Notes under the pieces: model-generated
Seen by the model: the letters and a program-made list of their open reading frames with translations, nothing else
What the model was told of the DNA's origin: nothing
Database searches by the model: none
Shown here: positions 1 to 9,624 of the stretch, one piece after another
Position numbering within the stretch: the stretch's first letter is position 1
Layout: each line of letters opens with the position of its first letter
NCBI GenBank assembly: GCA_027306505.1
Contig: DAHUZP010000083.1
Coordinates: forward strand, 1-64,000
DNA: 64,000 bases
Direction of reading: 5' to 3'
Source of the DNA: Thermoplasmata archaeon
Lineage (GTDB): Archaea > Thermoplasmatota > Thermoplasmata > Lutacidiplasmatales > UBA184
Made by a program: the position numbers and the translations under genes

Positions 1-587
1 AGGACCAGGAAGAGGGCGACCAGGCTGTCCACCTCGCCGTGGATCGCCGAGACCCAGATCACCAGGGGATTGAGCAGCCAGGCCAGGACCGCATAGTTCG
101 CGGCTTTCGGCCTGCCCCTGTCCCTCAGGAGCTGGAACAGGGCGGCTCCTGCGCCCAGGTCCGCAAGGATCATCGGCAGTTTCCAGAGGAGGAGCACCAT
201 CGGCAGCGGGCTCACGGCCGGCATGAACCCTGTCGCGATGCTGACAGGGTCCATCTGGGGGGCAGCGAAGACGAAGGACTGCGGCGGAACGAAGCGGGAG
301 AGCAGGTCGAAGAGGGGATAGTTGAGCAGGGGCGCCAGAGGAGGATTGTAGAAGGGGTAGGGGAGGTATGGACTTCCCGAGAAGAGCATCCCCACCTCGC
401 TGAGGGCGAAGATGACCGTGTCCGGTGGCCAATCCGTCAGGGGAGCCAGGACCAGCCGGATGACGGCCCCGATCACGAGGGCCCAACGAAGAGTGCGGCA
501 CGCAGGATCTCGGGCGAAGCGTCGCAGCCCGACTACAAACTCTCCCCACCAGGCCAGAAGGAGCACCTGCACGGACAATGGACGCAT
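1..587 (-). CDS. Membrane glycosyltransferase-like protein (GT87/mannosyltransferase-like), 3' end beyond window edge
   Basis: Own reverse-complement reading: ATG at 587 gives MRPLSVQVLLLAWWGEFVVGLRRFARDPACRTLRWALVIG...PYLPYPFYNPPLAPLLNYPLFDLL...AANYAVLAWLLNPLVIWVSAIHGEVDSLVALFLVL, open to the window edge; absent from the track because it has no stop in the window. Confidence 0.75.
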   Translation of the reverse strand, partial: MRPLSVQVLLLAWWGEFVVGLRRFARDPACRTLRWALVIGAVIRLVLAPLTDWPPDTVIFALSEVGMLFSGSPYLPYPFYNPPLAPLLNYPLFDLLSRFVPPQSFVFAAPQMDPVSIATGFMPAVSPLPMVLLLWKLPMILADLGAGAALFQLLRDRGRPKAANYAVLAWLLNPLVIWVSAIHGEVDSLVALFLV

Positions 588-888
588 GACCCTCGATGGA
601 GACCTCGGGGCCGCGGTCGTAGCGGGCCGTTCTGCCGTCGGCGCCGAGTCGCCCTTGGACTCGGAGTCCTCGGACGAGCGCTCCGTGAGCGGGCGCTCCG
701 AGTCCCCTGAGGCGCTCATGGACGGCCAGATCCCGGAGCGTCGCCGGAGGGCGACGGGGTCCACATGGCCCAAGCGCCCCCGCCTTCCCTGGGTGCCCCT
801 GCCCGCAGAAGCCTTGGCGTCACGGTTGCGGCCCAACTCCCGCCTTCGGGTATATGTACTACGAAGGCAACGGAAGAGGCAGAAAGCG

Positions 889-1827
889 ATGGCGCAGTCC
901 ACCGAGCCCTCGCAAACAACGGTCTCGGTGCTGGTGTGTGCCTACAACGAGGAGAGGAACATCGGTCCTCTGCTGGACGCCCTGCACTCCACGCCGACCG
1001 ACCCCACCTTCCGGATCCTCGAGATCCTGGTCGTGGCCAGCGGATGCACCGACCGAACCGTTCCCCTCGTGCAAGAGCGCCAGAAGCTCGACCCGCGGGT
1101 CCGCCTCATCCTCCAGCCGGTGCGCCGCGGCAAGGCGGCGGCGATGAAGACGGGCCTGGAGGCCGCTCAGGGTGACGTGGTCCTGGTGGAGAACGCCGAC
1201 ACGCTCCCCGCCCCCGGGGCGATCGAGAAGACCCTTCAGCCGTTCCAGGACCCTCGCGTGGGATTGGTCTGCACGCACCCGGTGCCGATGAACCGGGAGA
1301 AGAGCGTCACCTCCCACCTCTCCTGCCTGCTCTGGGACGTTCACGACGAGGTCTCGCGCCTCACGCCCAAGTCGGGCGAGGCGTTCGCGTTCCGCCGGAT
1401 CTCCATCCCGATCCCGGAGGACATCGAGGACGATGACACGTTCCTCGGCATGTACGTGGGCCGTCGTTCGGTGGAAAGCGTGTACGCCCGTGACGCGATC
1501 ATCTACAACCGGGCTCCCACCAATCCGCGGGACCTGCTGCACCAACGGCTTCGCATCAACCGGCAGATCCTGGGGCTCCGGGGCCGCTCGGGCTTCACCA
1601 CCTCGACCTGGACCCCGAGGCACATGGTCGGGGCGGTCGGGCGCTATCTTGCGAAGCACCCTTCGGAGCTGATGTGGGTCATCGCGATGGCCGTGCTGGA
1701 AGGCCTGGTCCGCGTGGGAGCGCTGGTCTCCAACACCTTCTCGGCCCAACCCCTCAAGGTGTGGACCCCGGTGGAGTCGACCAAGGCCGCGATCCGGGTC
1801 CCGTCACGCCCCGGTGGCATGTCGTGA
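889..1827 (+). CDS. Family 2 glycosyltransferase
   Basis: VSVLVCAYNEERNIGPLLDAL...GCTDRT...RRGKAAAMKTGLEAAQGDVVLVENAD; ATG at 889 (track ORF starts too early) with TATA-like tatatgta at about 850. Confidence 0.88.
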   Translation: MAQSTEPSQTTVSVLVCAYNEERNIGPLLDALHSTPTDPTFRILEILVVASGCTDRTVPLVQERQKLDPRVRLILQPVRRGKAAAMKTGLEAAQGDVVLVENADTLPAPGAIEKTLQPFQDPRVGLVCTHPVPMNREKSVTSHLSCLLWDVHDEVSRLTPKSGEAFAFRRISIPIPEDIEDDDTFLGMYVGRRSVESVYARDAIIYNRAPTNPRDLLHQRLRINRQILGLRGRSGFTTSTWTPRHMVGAVGRYLAKHPSELMWVIAMAVLEGLVRVGALVSNTFSAQPLKVWTPVESTKAAIRVPSRPGGMS

Positions 1828-2149
1828 GCCGAGTGGGCCGGGTGAGGAGCTGCACCTCGACCTCGTAACCAGGAAGGGGGAACCTCCCCGGCAGTTCACG
1901 CGCCGGACGGACCCGGATCGCGCGGCAGCTCTCGATATCGGGGGGGCCCCGGTCCCAAGTAGCCCGAGGACCACCCCGACCGCGGCGGGTGCCGCCACGA
2001 TGCGACCCCGAGACCTCCTCCCCCCCGGCCCCCGAGACGTCGGAGGTGGCGAGAGCCGGGGTTCACGCACCGGCTGAGGTGGAGGACGACGAGGCGCCGA
2101 GGACCCTCGAGCGGAGCCGTGGAGGAACGGAGAGGCGACGTCCTCCCCC

Positions 2150-3522
2150 GATGCTCTCGTGGTCCTCATGGACGGTGTGCGCGCGGACGACCTCGATGCG
2201 CTGACCTCGGCCCCCGGCCGGCCATGCCCTCCTGCGCTCGCCCCCGCGACGAGCGGATGACCTTCGACAAGGCGACGACCCCCGCGCCTTGGACCTTGCC
2301 GGCGCGCGCCTCTCTCTTTACCCGGCATTACCCGTCGCAGCACGGGACGCATGCAACGGCCTCCCTCAAGCGGCTATCACCGTCCCTCACCCTCGCCGCC
2401 GAGCTGGCAAAGTCAGGGGATCGCCCGTGCTCGCTCTTGTGGAATGCGCTCCTCCGTCCAGCGACCGGCCCGGTGAACGGCTTCGACCAGGCCCACTGGG
2501 CGGAGTGGTGGGAGCCGTTCTTTCCGGCGATTCAGCTGGACGGACCCCTCAATGTGAGCGACGGGAGCCATGGCCTTGGCCGGAGCTACGGAGGAAGGCA
2601 CCGGTTGTGGGGAGCCCTCCGCTTCTTCCTGCCCCATTTGCTCCTGCGCCATCCGTTACTGGCGGACCTGGCCAATCGTGCTTTGAAGGGTCTCGCGTCC
2701 AGACCCCAGGCACGCTCCTCACCTTCCACCTGGATGGAAAGGACCTTCCGGTCCTTGGTAGGGTCGACACCCCTAGACCGACCTGGTTTCACCTTCATCA
2801 ACCGCTTCGACGCCCACGAGCCGTACTTCGATGATCCGGGAGATGCCCGGTCCCTGGGGAGCCGGTGGGACGCCGTGAAGCTGCCGCAGGAACGTGGGGA
2901 GTAACTGCGCGGTAGATGGTCCCCCAGCGAGGAGCAGACCGCCCGCATGAGGGGGTGGTACCGCGCCGCGGTGGCCTCCATGGACCGGCGGGTCGAGGTG
3001 CTCGTCCAGGCGCTGCCCGACACCGGACACTGGGAGGACGCCCTGTTCACCCTCAATAGTGACCATGGCCGGGCCTTCACGGAGCACGGACGGCCGTACC
3101 ATGGTCTCAGGGTGGATGGGCCCGTGATACGGGTCCCCCTATGGCTCAAGAGCCCCAACGGAAGAGCAAAGCGAGGTCACGTCCGCGAGTCGTGGGTAGG
3201 TCTGATCGATGTCCACTCGACGACCTGCCAGGCGGCGAGCATGGCCCCCGCCCCGCACCAGGGCAGGGGCATCTTGTCGGAGGCGCGGCAGACCGGACCG
3301 GTCTTCGCCGTGTCCGATGGCGCGATCCGCAACTCCAAGGTGCGGAGCTGGGCCAGTGACGACGTCATGGACCTCTTCGACCCCATCTACGTGGCCGACC
3401 ATTGGGCCGTTACCAGGTGGGAGCTCGACTGCCGCTCCAACGCCTTCTCCACCTCGGCGGCCCCCTCGAAGGACCGGTCGGCTCCCCCGTCCCTGGGCGA
3501 GCCGACCCTCCAGGGCCCCTAG
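2150..3522 (+). pseudogene. Degraded sulfatase/alkaline-phosphatase-superfamily gene
   Basis: Frame 2: VVLMDGVRADDLDAL; frame 1: APWTLPARASLFTRHYPSQHGTH...FTFINRFDAHEPY; in-frame TAA at 2902-2904; then ALFTLNSDHGRAFTEHGRPYHGL...VPLWLKSP...VGLIDV. Confidence 0.8.
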
Positions 3523-3805
3523 CAACGGATGCAGGAGATCGGTCGAAAGATGGCTGCGACGGGCGCCTCGGGAATCCCCCAAGATGTGCATGAGCGGCTC
3601 GCCGGTTGGGGCTCCGTTTGAGCGCGGTGGGTGAAGCGAAGGTCCTCCGTTCCGGCTGGAGACCGCCCACTGCCCTCCGACAGAGCCGTCTCATCCCACG
3701 CTGAGAGGTCGTTCAGCTGGCGGGGAAGACCCACGGGCGGGGTTCCATGAAGAGATGCGGGCTGGGCAGATGCTCGGTCAAAGGTTCGGGGGCGGTCCTT
3801 CACGG

Positions 3806-4111
3806 TCAGCCTCCCCAGCGGCCGAGCCTGAGAGGGTTCCCCAGCAGGGGGTGTCCGAGCAGCGGGGCCACCACCCAGATTCCGATCACGATCAGGATCA
3901 CGAGCAACCCCACGGCCGTCGCCGCGTGGGGTCCACCGGGCCGAGCGACGGCGGCTGAGGGCGACAAACCGGACGGAGAGCCCGCGGGAGTCCCGACGGG
4001 CGCGACCGCACGGTACCCGCAGGACGGGCAGGGCACGGAGGTGTCCGCCAGGATGCGTGGGGTCCCGCAGTTCTGACAGACCGAGCCGGAAGGGCGAAGC
4101 GAAGCCGGCAT
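3806..4111 (-). CDS. Small zinc-ribbon membrane protein
   Basis: MPASLRPSGSVCQNCGTPRILADTSVPCPSCGYRA...TAVGLLVILIVIGIWVVAPLLG; CxxC...CxxC then one TM helix; start trimmed from the track ORF. Confidence 0.6.
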   Translation of the reverse strand: MPASLRPSGSVCQNCGTPRILADTSVPCPSCGYRAVAPVGTPAGSPSGLSPSAAVARPGGPHAATAVGLLVILIVIGIWVVAPLLGHPLLGNPLRLGRWGG

Positions 4112-4913
4112 CGAGAGGACCCCGAGAACCCCAGGCGCGTGCGGAGGGAAAAACCCTCGTGCATCCCGAAGGGCTGGTGCGCAGAGGAAGGGCGGTGAGG
4201 GGCCGGACCGAGGGGGCTTCCCCGGGATCCACGACCTCGAAGTCCACGACGACCACCATGGCTCATCCGTTGGAGGCCCCCTCCCGTCGGGGTCGATGGG
4301 CGCCCCGTGAACCTGGAGCCACCTCCCCCTTGGATTATCCAGCTCGGGGGGATTCCCCCGTCCGATGCCCCCAGAGCAGGGCCTGGAACTCGTCGACGAC
4401 GCGGTTGGCCCGTGAATCGTCGACGGTGGTCCGCTTGTTCGGGGCAGGGCGGTCGACGTAGGGCTTCCTGGCGACCCTTGCACCGAATCGTATCCCTCGC
4501 GAAGGGAGGGAGACGCGGTGCCGCGTGCGGCTCAGCGCACGGCGAGGATACGCCGGGGGGATTGATCCACGTCGCTCATGAACGGGCAGCGTCCGGCCAC
4601 CTCCATCGCAAGAGTTGGGACGGCGCTCAGGTCGCGCAAGCGGAGCCGAGAGGTGGGCGGGAACCCCATCTCCTAGGCCTCCCCGGTCCCGGAGGGTCGC
4701 CTTCGATGGGGAAGGGGACCTGAGGGCGACGGGCGTGCGTCGGGCACGGCGAGATGATTGGCGTGCCGGAGCCTGAGCGCCCCGCGGTGGGCCTGGGCGT
4801 CCCGCTCAAGCCCCTTGGGGAGCCCGAGCGTGGCCGGTCCTCTGGGGGCAAACGGTAGATGCGCGGGCAGTGCGCCCTGGTGAGGTGGTCCGGGTCGGTC
4901 CACGTTGAGGAGC

Positions 4914-4957
4914 CCATTCGACGGGACTTGAACCCGCTTCGGTAGCAGGCTACTCGA
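4914..4957 (-). other. Partial tRNA-like sequence (T-arm plus 3' acceptor strand; no D-arm or 5' acceptor found)
   Basis: Minus strand GTCGAGTAGCCTGCTACCGAAGCGGGTTCAAGTCCCGTCGAATGGGCTCC: a GTAG/CTAC hairpin followed by T-arm GCGGG-TTCAAGT-CCCGT. Confidence 0.55.
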
Positions 4958-4993
4958 CAGGAAGGGTGCGCATAGGCACATGTTTATGCATAT

Positions 4994-5066
4994 GCGGCCT
5001 GCGGGATTTGAACCCGCGTCGATGGCTTGGCAAGCCACCGTTCTGACCAGGCTATACTAAGGCCGC
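4994..5066 (-). tRNA. tRNA-Gly (GCC)
   Basis: GCGGCCT...anticodon arm GTGGC-TTGCCAA-GCCAT...T-arm CGCGGGTTCAAATCCCGC...AGGCCGC; 7-bp acceptor stem. Confidence 0.93.
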
Positions 5067-5091
5067 GCGCTGCGCCCGAGGAAGGGAGCGG

Positions 5092-5100
5092 AATATAAAG
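5092..5100 (-). promoter_or_regulatory. TATA box of tRNA-Gly
   Basis: Minus strand CTTTATATT about 26-34 nt upstream of the tRNA 5' end. Confidence 0.75.
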
Positions 5101-5171
5101 TCGGACCCGGGGAGCAGGGTGTCTCCGAAGGGTCGCGCGGGGTTAAGAGGGGTGGTCCCGGTCGCCGCGGC

Positions 5172-5810
5172 GTGACCGTCTGGCAGCGCGAGGCGACTCG
5201 TCTGGTCCACCGGTCGGGGGTCTTCGAGGTCTACGAAGATGTGCTGGGCCTCCCGGGGGGCAAGCGGATGCTCTACACGCGCTTGGAGAGCCCCTCGTTC
5301 GCCACGGTCGTCCCGGTCACCGACCGGGGCGAGATCGTCTTCGTCGAACAGTATCGCCCACCCATCGGGGGGTACCTGTTGGAGCTCCCGGGCGGCATGA
5401 TCGAGCCCGGGGAGGACCCTCACGCGGCAGCCCTCCGTGAACTGGAGGAGGAGACCGGCCTTCGCGCGAAGGAGCTCTCACGCCTCGGCTGGTACTTTCC
5501 TTCCCCGCACCTTGGGCGCCACCGGGGACACCTCTTCCTCGCCAGGGATCTCAGTCAAGGAAAGCCCGCTCTCGACCTGGGAGAACGGCTCCGCCCGGTC
5601 CGATTGCCGATAGAACTGGCCTACGAGAGGCTGGAGAGCGGAGAGATCCATCAGTCCACCGCCATGCTTGCCCTCTTTCTCGCGAAACCCCTGCTCCGCC
5701 CGGACCCCCACAGGACGCACCGGTGGCCCCAGCGGATGGGAACGAAGCGAGGAGCGCGAAAGGCCCGTTCGGGACGGGGTCGCCCCCCCGGGGTCTGGGG
5801 TAGCCGATGA
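5172..5810 (+). CDS. Nudix hydrolase (ADP-ribose pyrophosphatase-like)
   Basis: Nudix box [24 protein letters not shown]. Confidence 0.92.
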   Translation: MTVWQREATRLVHRSGVFEVYEDVLGLPGGKRMLYTRLESPSFATVVPVTDRGEIVFVEQYRPPIGGYLLELPGGMIEPGEDPHAAALRELEEETGLRAKELSRLGWYFPSPHLGRHRGHLFLARDLSQGKPALDLGERLRPVRLPIELAYERLESGEIHQSTAMLALFLAKPLLRPDPHRTHRWPQRMGTKRGARKARSGRGRPPGVWGSR

Positions 5811-6607
5811 CCGAGGTCCCGAGGCCCGCCCCGGCCCCAGGACGAGGACCCCTCCTGGAAGGGGAGCGGGTGCTCGTTCGTCGGAAGGAGGGGGAGAGCT
5901 ACCTCCTCGCTCTCCAGCGGGGCACGACCCTCATCGACGGGCTCGGCGTCATCGACCTCACCGCTGCGATCGGCGCGCCGGAGGGCGCCGAGGTCGAGAT
6001 CGCGGGTCGTCCCTCCCGGGTCTACCGCCCGAGCCTCCCTGACCTCGTATCTCAGATGCGGAGGCGGTCCCAGATCATCACCCCGAAGGACGCGGTGACC
6101 CTGGTGTACCTCGCCGGGGTCGTGCCCGGCTCGACGGTCTTGGAGGCCGGCTCGGGAAGCGGTGGCCTCACCCTCTTCCTGGCCGAGTTCGTGGGCCCTC
6201 AAGGGCACGTCGTCAGCTACGACCGCCGGCCCGAGCACCAGAAGGTCGCGAGGGACAACCTTCAACGCTCAGGGCTCGGGGACCGGGTGACCTTCCGGGA
6301 AAAGGACGTCCGTGAGGGTTTCGAGGAACAAGGGGTGGACGCGGTACTGCTCGACCTCCCCGAGCCCTGGGAGGTCCTCCATGCGGGGAGGGCGGCCCTC
6401 CGTCCCGGCGGGTATCTCGCGACCTACACGCCCACGTACAATCAGCTCGAGCGGAGCGTGCGCGCTCTGCGCGAGGAAGGCTTCCAGGAGGTCCGCTCCC
6501 TTGAGATGCTCGAACGGGGCCTTCACGTAGGGGAGGGGGGGACCCGACCGGAGTTCGACATGCTCGGGCACACCGGCTTCCTGGCCTCCGGCCGGAAGAT
6601 GGCCTGA
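5807..6607 (+). CDS. trmI: tRNA (adenine-N1)-methyltransferase, TrmI family
   Basis: [41 protein letters not shown]...[14 protein letters not shown]; 4-nt overlap with Nudix gene. Confidence 0.88.
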   Translation: MTEVPRPAPAPGRGPLLEGERVLVRRKEGESYLLALQRGTTLIDGLGVIDLTAAIGAPEGAEVEIAGRPSRVYRPSLPDLVSQMRRRSQIITPKDAVTLVYLAGVVPGSTVLEAGSGSGGLTLFLAEFVGPQGHVVSYDRRPEHQKVARDNLQRSGLGDRVTFREKDVREGFEEQGVDAVLLDLPEPWEVLHAGRAALRPGGYLATYTPTYNQLERSVRALREEGFQEVRSLEMLERGLHVGEGGTRPEFDMLGHTGFLASGRKMA

Positions 6608-6638
6608 CCGAAGGACGCCAGCGAGCGGGAGAGCGCCC

Positions 6639-7511
6639 TTGCCGATCACGTTCCTCTTCACGGCCGCCGCCGTGTTCGCCTTCCTGCCTACGGCGATCCT
6701 CCTCTTCGCCGTCCTGGACCGCTACGCCGCGCCCAAGGTCCCCAAGAGCCTCTTCGACGAGCGCAAGGTCTTCCTCACCTTCGCGGTGGGGATACCCCTG
6801 GGGATCGTCCTCGCCCTCATCTTCCTCGCGTACGCTCAATCGCTTTCCCCCACCACCGGTGGCGACGTGGGCGCGGCCTCGCTGTACTTCCTGCTGTTCA
6901 TCCTGGTCGCCGCCCTCCTCCGACGCGTCCTGGTCCGGACGAAGACGTTCGGCGGGATCCAAGGCGGTGACCCTCAGCTGGCCGTGCACACGTTCTCCTA
7001 CGGCGCGGTGAGCGGGGCCACCGTCGGCCTCGGGCTGTCACTGGAACAGCTCGACGCCTTCTTCCCGGGCGGCCACGTCCCCCCGCCCCAGTTCTTCCTC
7101 CTTCTCCTCGCGTTCTCCACGGACCTTCTCCTTCTGGAGGCCTGGGCCGGCCTCCGCTTCGGCCGTGCGATGCGGAAGGGGTTCTCCTGGCTGCCTCCCT
7201 GGTCGGTCCTCATCGGAGAGGCCCTGGGGCTCCTCGCGCTCAGCCCGATCTTCGCGGGGCTCCCCCAAGTGGGCAATGTGACCCTGGGGGTGCTCTTCGT
7301 CGCCGCCTGCTACGCGATCTATCGGGAGGAGCCGCGGGCGCTGCGACCGCTCCGCAAGGCGGCCGGCCTGCTCTTGGAAGGAAGAGCGGGGAGGTTCGGG
7401 CGTGGTGCCCAAGGACCCTCGCGGGAGAAGGGGTCCGAGGCGGCCCCGGTCGACACGACCACCGACGCGCCTCCAGATGAGGAGAGCACGGACGGCGAGC
7501 AGAACGCCTAA
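6639..7511 (+). CDS. Polytopic membrane protein, unknown function
   Basis: Multiple hydrophobic segments (FLFTAAAVFAFLPTAILLFAVL, FAVGIPLGIVLALIFLAY); no family recognised. Confidence 0.7.
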   Translation: MPITFLFTAAAVFAFLPTAILLFAVLDRYAAPKVPKSLFDERKVFLTFAVGIPLGIVLALIFLAYAQSLSPTTGGDVGAASLYFLLFILVAALLRRVLVRTKTFGGIQGGDPQLAVHTFSYGAVSGATVGLGLSLEQLDAFFPGGHVPPPQFFLLLLAFSTDLLLLEAWAGLRFGRAMRKGFSWLPPWSVLIGEALGLLALSPIFAGLPQVGNVTLGVLFVAACYAIYREEPRALRPLRKAAGLLLEGRAGRFGRGAQGPSREKGSEAAPVDTTTDAPPDEESTDGEQNA

Positions 7512-7531
7512 CGGACGGGCCCGGGATACCC

Positions 7532-9505
7532 TCACGCGGACGTGGGGGGCTCCTTCGACATCGCTCCGCGCAGGTCCTCGAAGGCCTTGCGGACCTCGTC
7601 CACGGTCGCCTCGTCTTCCAGGGTCGTGAGGTCGCCCACGGATTCGTGGTTGGCCACCGAGCGGATCACGCGTCGCATGATCTTGCCGCTCCGGGTCTTG
7701 GGGAGGCCGGACACGATGTGTACCGCCTCGGGGGTCGCGACCGGTCCCAGCTTCTCCCGCACGTGGGCCCGGAGCTTCTCGGAAAGAGAGGGGCCAGGGA
7801 CGGCGCCGGATCGGAGCGTCACAAAGGCGGCGATGACCTCCCCCTTCACCGGGTCCCGCTGCCCCACGACCGCGGCTTCGGCCACCGCAGGGAAGGAGAC
7901 CAGCGCATCCTCGATCTCGATGGTGCCGAGACGGTGGCCGGCGACCTTCAGGACCTCGTCCGCTCGACCCAGGAGCCAGAAGTACCCATCGGGGTCGCGC
8001 ACCGCGTAGTCCCCCGGGTAGTAGAGGCCCGGGAAGCGGGAGAAGTAGACCTCCTGGTACCTCTTGGGATCGTTGTAGAGCGTGAGGAACATCCCGGGCC
8101 AGGGGCGGCGCACGACCAGCAGCCCCTTCGTGCCGGGGGGGACGGACCGACCATCGTCGCCCACGACGTCCGCGTCGATCCCTGGGAGCGGTAACGTCGC
8201 CGAGCCGGGTTTGAGGGGCAGGGTCGCGAGCCCAGGGGCGGGGGAGATCAGGATCCCCCCGGTCTCCGTCTGCCACCAGGTGTCCACGATGGGACAGCGC
8301 TCGCCCCCGATCTCCCGGTAGTACCACTCCCACGCGGCGGGGTTGATCGCCTCCCCCACCGATCCGAGGAGCCGCAGCGAGGAGAGGTCGTGGGAGCGCG
8401 GCCACTCGTTCCCGTGCTTCATGAGCGATCGGATCGCCGTCGGGGAGGTGTAGAGCGTCGAGACCCCGTACCGTTCGACGAGGGACCAGATCCGGTCGGG
8501 GGAGGGGATGTCGAAGGCGCCTTCGTAGAGGACGCTAGTGAGACCGACGAGCAGGGGACCGAACACGATGTAGGTGTGCCCGGTCACCCAGCCGATGTCC
8601 GCCGCGCACCAGAACGTGTCGGTCTCGGGCTTCGCGTCGAAGACCCAACGCATCGTCGACGCCGCATGGACCAGGTAGCCTCCGGTCCCGTGAACGACCC
8701 CCTTGGGCTTGCCCGTGGTCCCGCTCGTGTAGAGCAGGTAGAGGAGCTGGTCGGAGGGAAGGGCGACGGGCGGTTGGTGGGCAGGGGCGCTCTTGAGCTC
8801 GTCCTCCAGGAGCAGGTCGCGTCCCTCTCGAAGCGGGACGGGATCCGGGCCCCGCCGGACCACGAGGACCTTCTCGATGGAGGGGCACCGGTCCACGGCC
8901 TGGTCCACGATCGGCTTGAGCGGAAGGAAGCGGCCCCGTCGATACGTCCCGTCCGCAGTGACGACAATGCGGGCGCCACAGTCCTGGATCCGACCCGCGA
9001 GCGCCTCGGCGGAGAAGCCCGAGAAGACCGTCGTGAAGCCGATCCCCAGTCGCGCGGCGGCCAGCATGACCGCGGGCGTCTCGGGAACCATCGGGAGGTA
9101 GAGGGCGATACGGTCTCCCTGGCGCAGCCCCAGCCCCCGCAGGACCCCCGCGATGCGCTCGACCAGGGAGAGCAGCTCCCGGTAGGTGATGGTCCGTCGC
9201 TCGCCCGGCTCCCCCTCCCAGTGGTACGCGACGCGGCCCCCTCTGCCGGCCTCCACGTGCCGGTCGAGGCAATTGTAGGAGGCGTTGGTCTCTCCGCCCT
9301 CGAACCACTTCCAGAACGGCGCCCGCCCTCCGATCACGCGGGTGAATGGATGGCTCCAGTGGAGCTCTCGAAGGGCGAGCTGCTTCCAGAACCGTTCCGG
9401 GTCCTGCAGGGAGCGCGCCAGGGTCTCCCGGTAGGTGCCGGTAGGGACGTACCGCTCGTCGAAGGGGAGCGAGCCTTGCTTCGAAGCCTCCTCCTCCTCG
9501 CCCAT
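7532..9505 (-). CDS. acs: Acetyl-CoA synthetase
   Basis: YTSGTTGKPKGVVHGTGGYLVH, VDTWWQTETGG, GRADEVLKVAGHRLGT, KTRSGKIMRR; full-length 657 aa. Confidence 0.96.
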   Translation of the reverse strand: MGEEEEASKQGSLPFDERYVPTGTYRETLARSLQDPERFWKQLALRELHWSHPFTRVIGGRAPFWKWFEGGETNASYNCLDRHVEAGRGGRVAYHWEGEPGERRTITYRELLSLVERIAGVLRGLGLRQGDRIALYLPMVPETPAVMLAAARLGIGFTTVFSGFSAEALAGRIQDCGARIVVTADGTYRRGRFLPLKPIVDQAVDRCPSIEKVLVVRRGPDPVPLREGRDLLLEDELKSAPAHQPPVALPSDQLLYLLYTSGTTGKPKGVVHGTGGYLVHAASTMRWVFDAKPETDTFWCAADIGWVTGHTYIVFGPLLVGLTSVLYEGAFDIPSPDRIWSLVERYGVSTLYTSPTAIRSLMKHGNEWPRSHDLSSLRLLGSVGEAINPAAWEWYYREIGGERCPIVDTWWQTETGGILISPAPGLATLPLKPGSATLPLPGIDADVVGDDGRSVPPGTKGLLVVRRPWPGMFLTLYNDPKRYQEVYFSRFPGLYYPGDYAVRDPDGYFWLLGRADEVLKVAGHRLGTIEIEDALVSFPAVAEAAVVGQRDPVKGEVIAAFVTLRSGAVPGPSLSEKLRAHVREKLGPVATPEAVHIVSGLPKTRSGKIMRRVIRSVANHESVGDLTTLEDEATVDEVRKAFEDLRGAMSKEPPTSA

Positions 9506-9624
9506 CAGGGTCCCTCAGTCCCCCCGCCATGAAGAACACTTCGCCTGTCGATGACCGACGACACCTGGCTGGGGGCTGGCACGAGGGGCGAGCCCTCCTG
9601 TAGGGCGGTCCTGAGAAGGGCCGA

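Noticed and set aside
39-710. 223-aa plus ORF at window start
   Set aside because: Antisense to a credible membrane glycosyltransferase reading on the minus strand; low-complexity charged composition
2902-2904. Stop-codon recoding (Sec/Pyl) in the sulfatase
   Set aside because: Codon is TAA, not TGA/TAG, and a second frameshift is present; pseudogene or sequencing error is simpler
4673-5038. 121-aa minus ORF
   Set aside because: Runs through tRNA-Gly and the tRNA remnant
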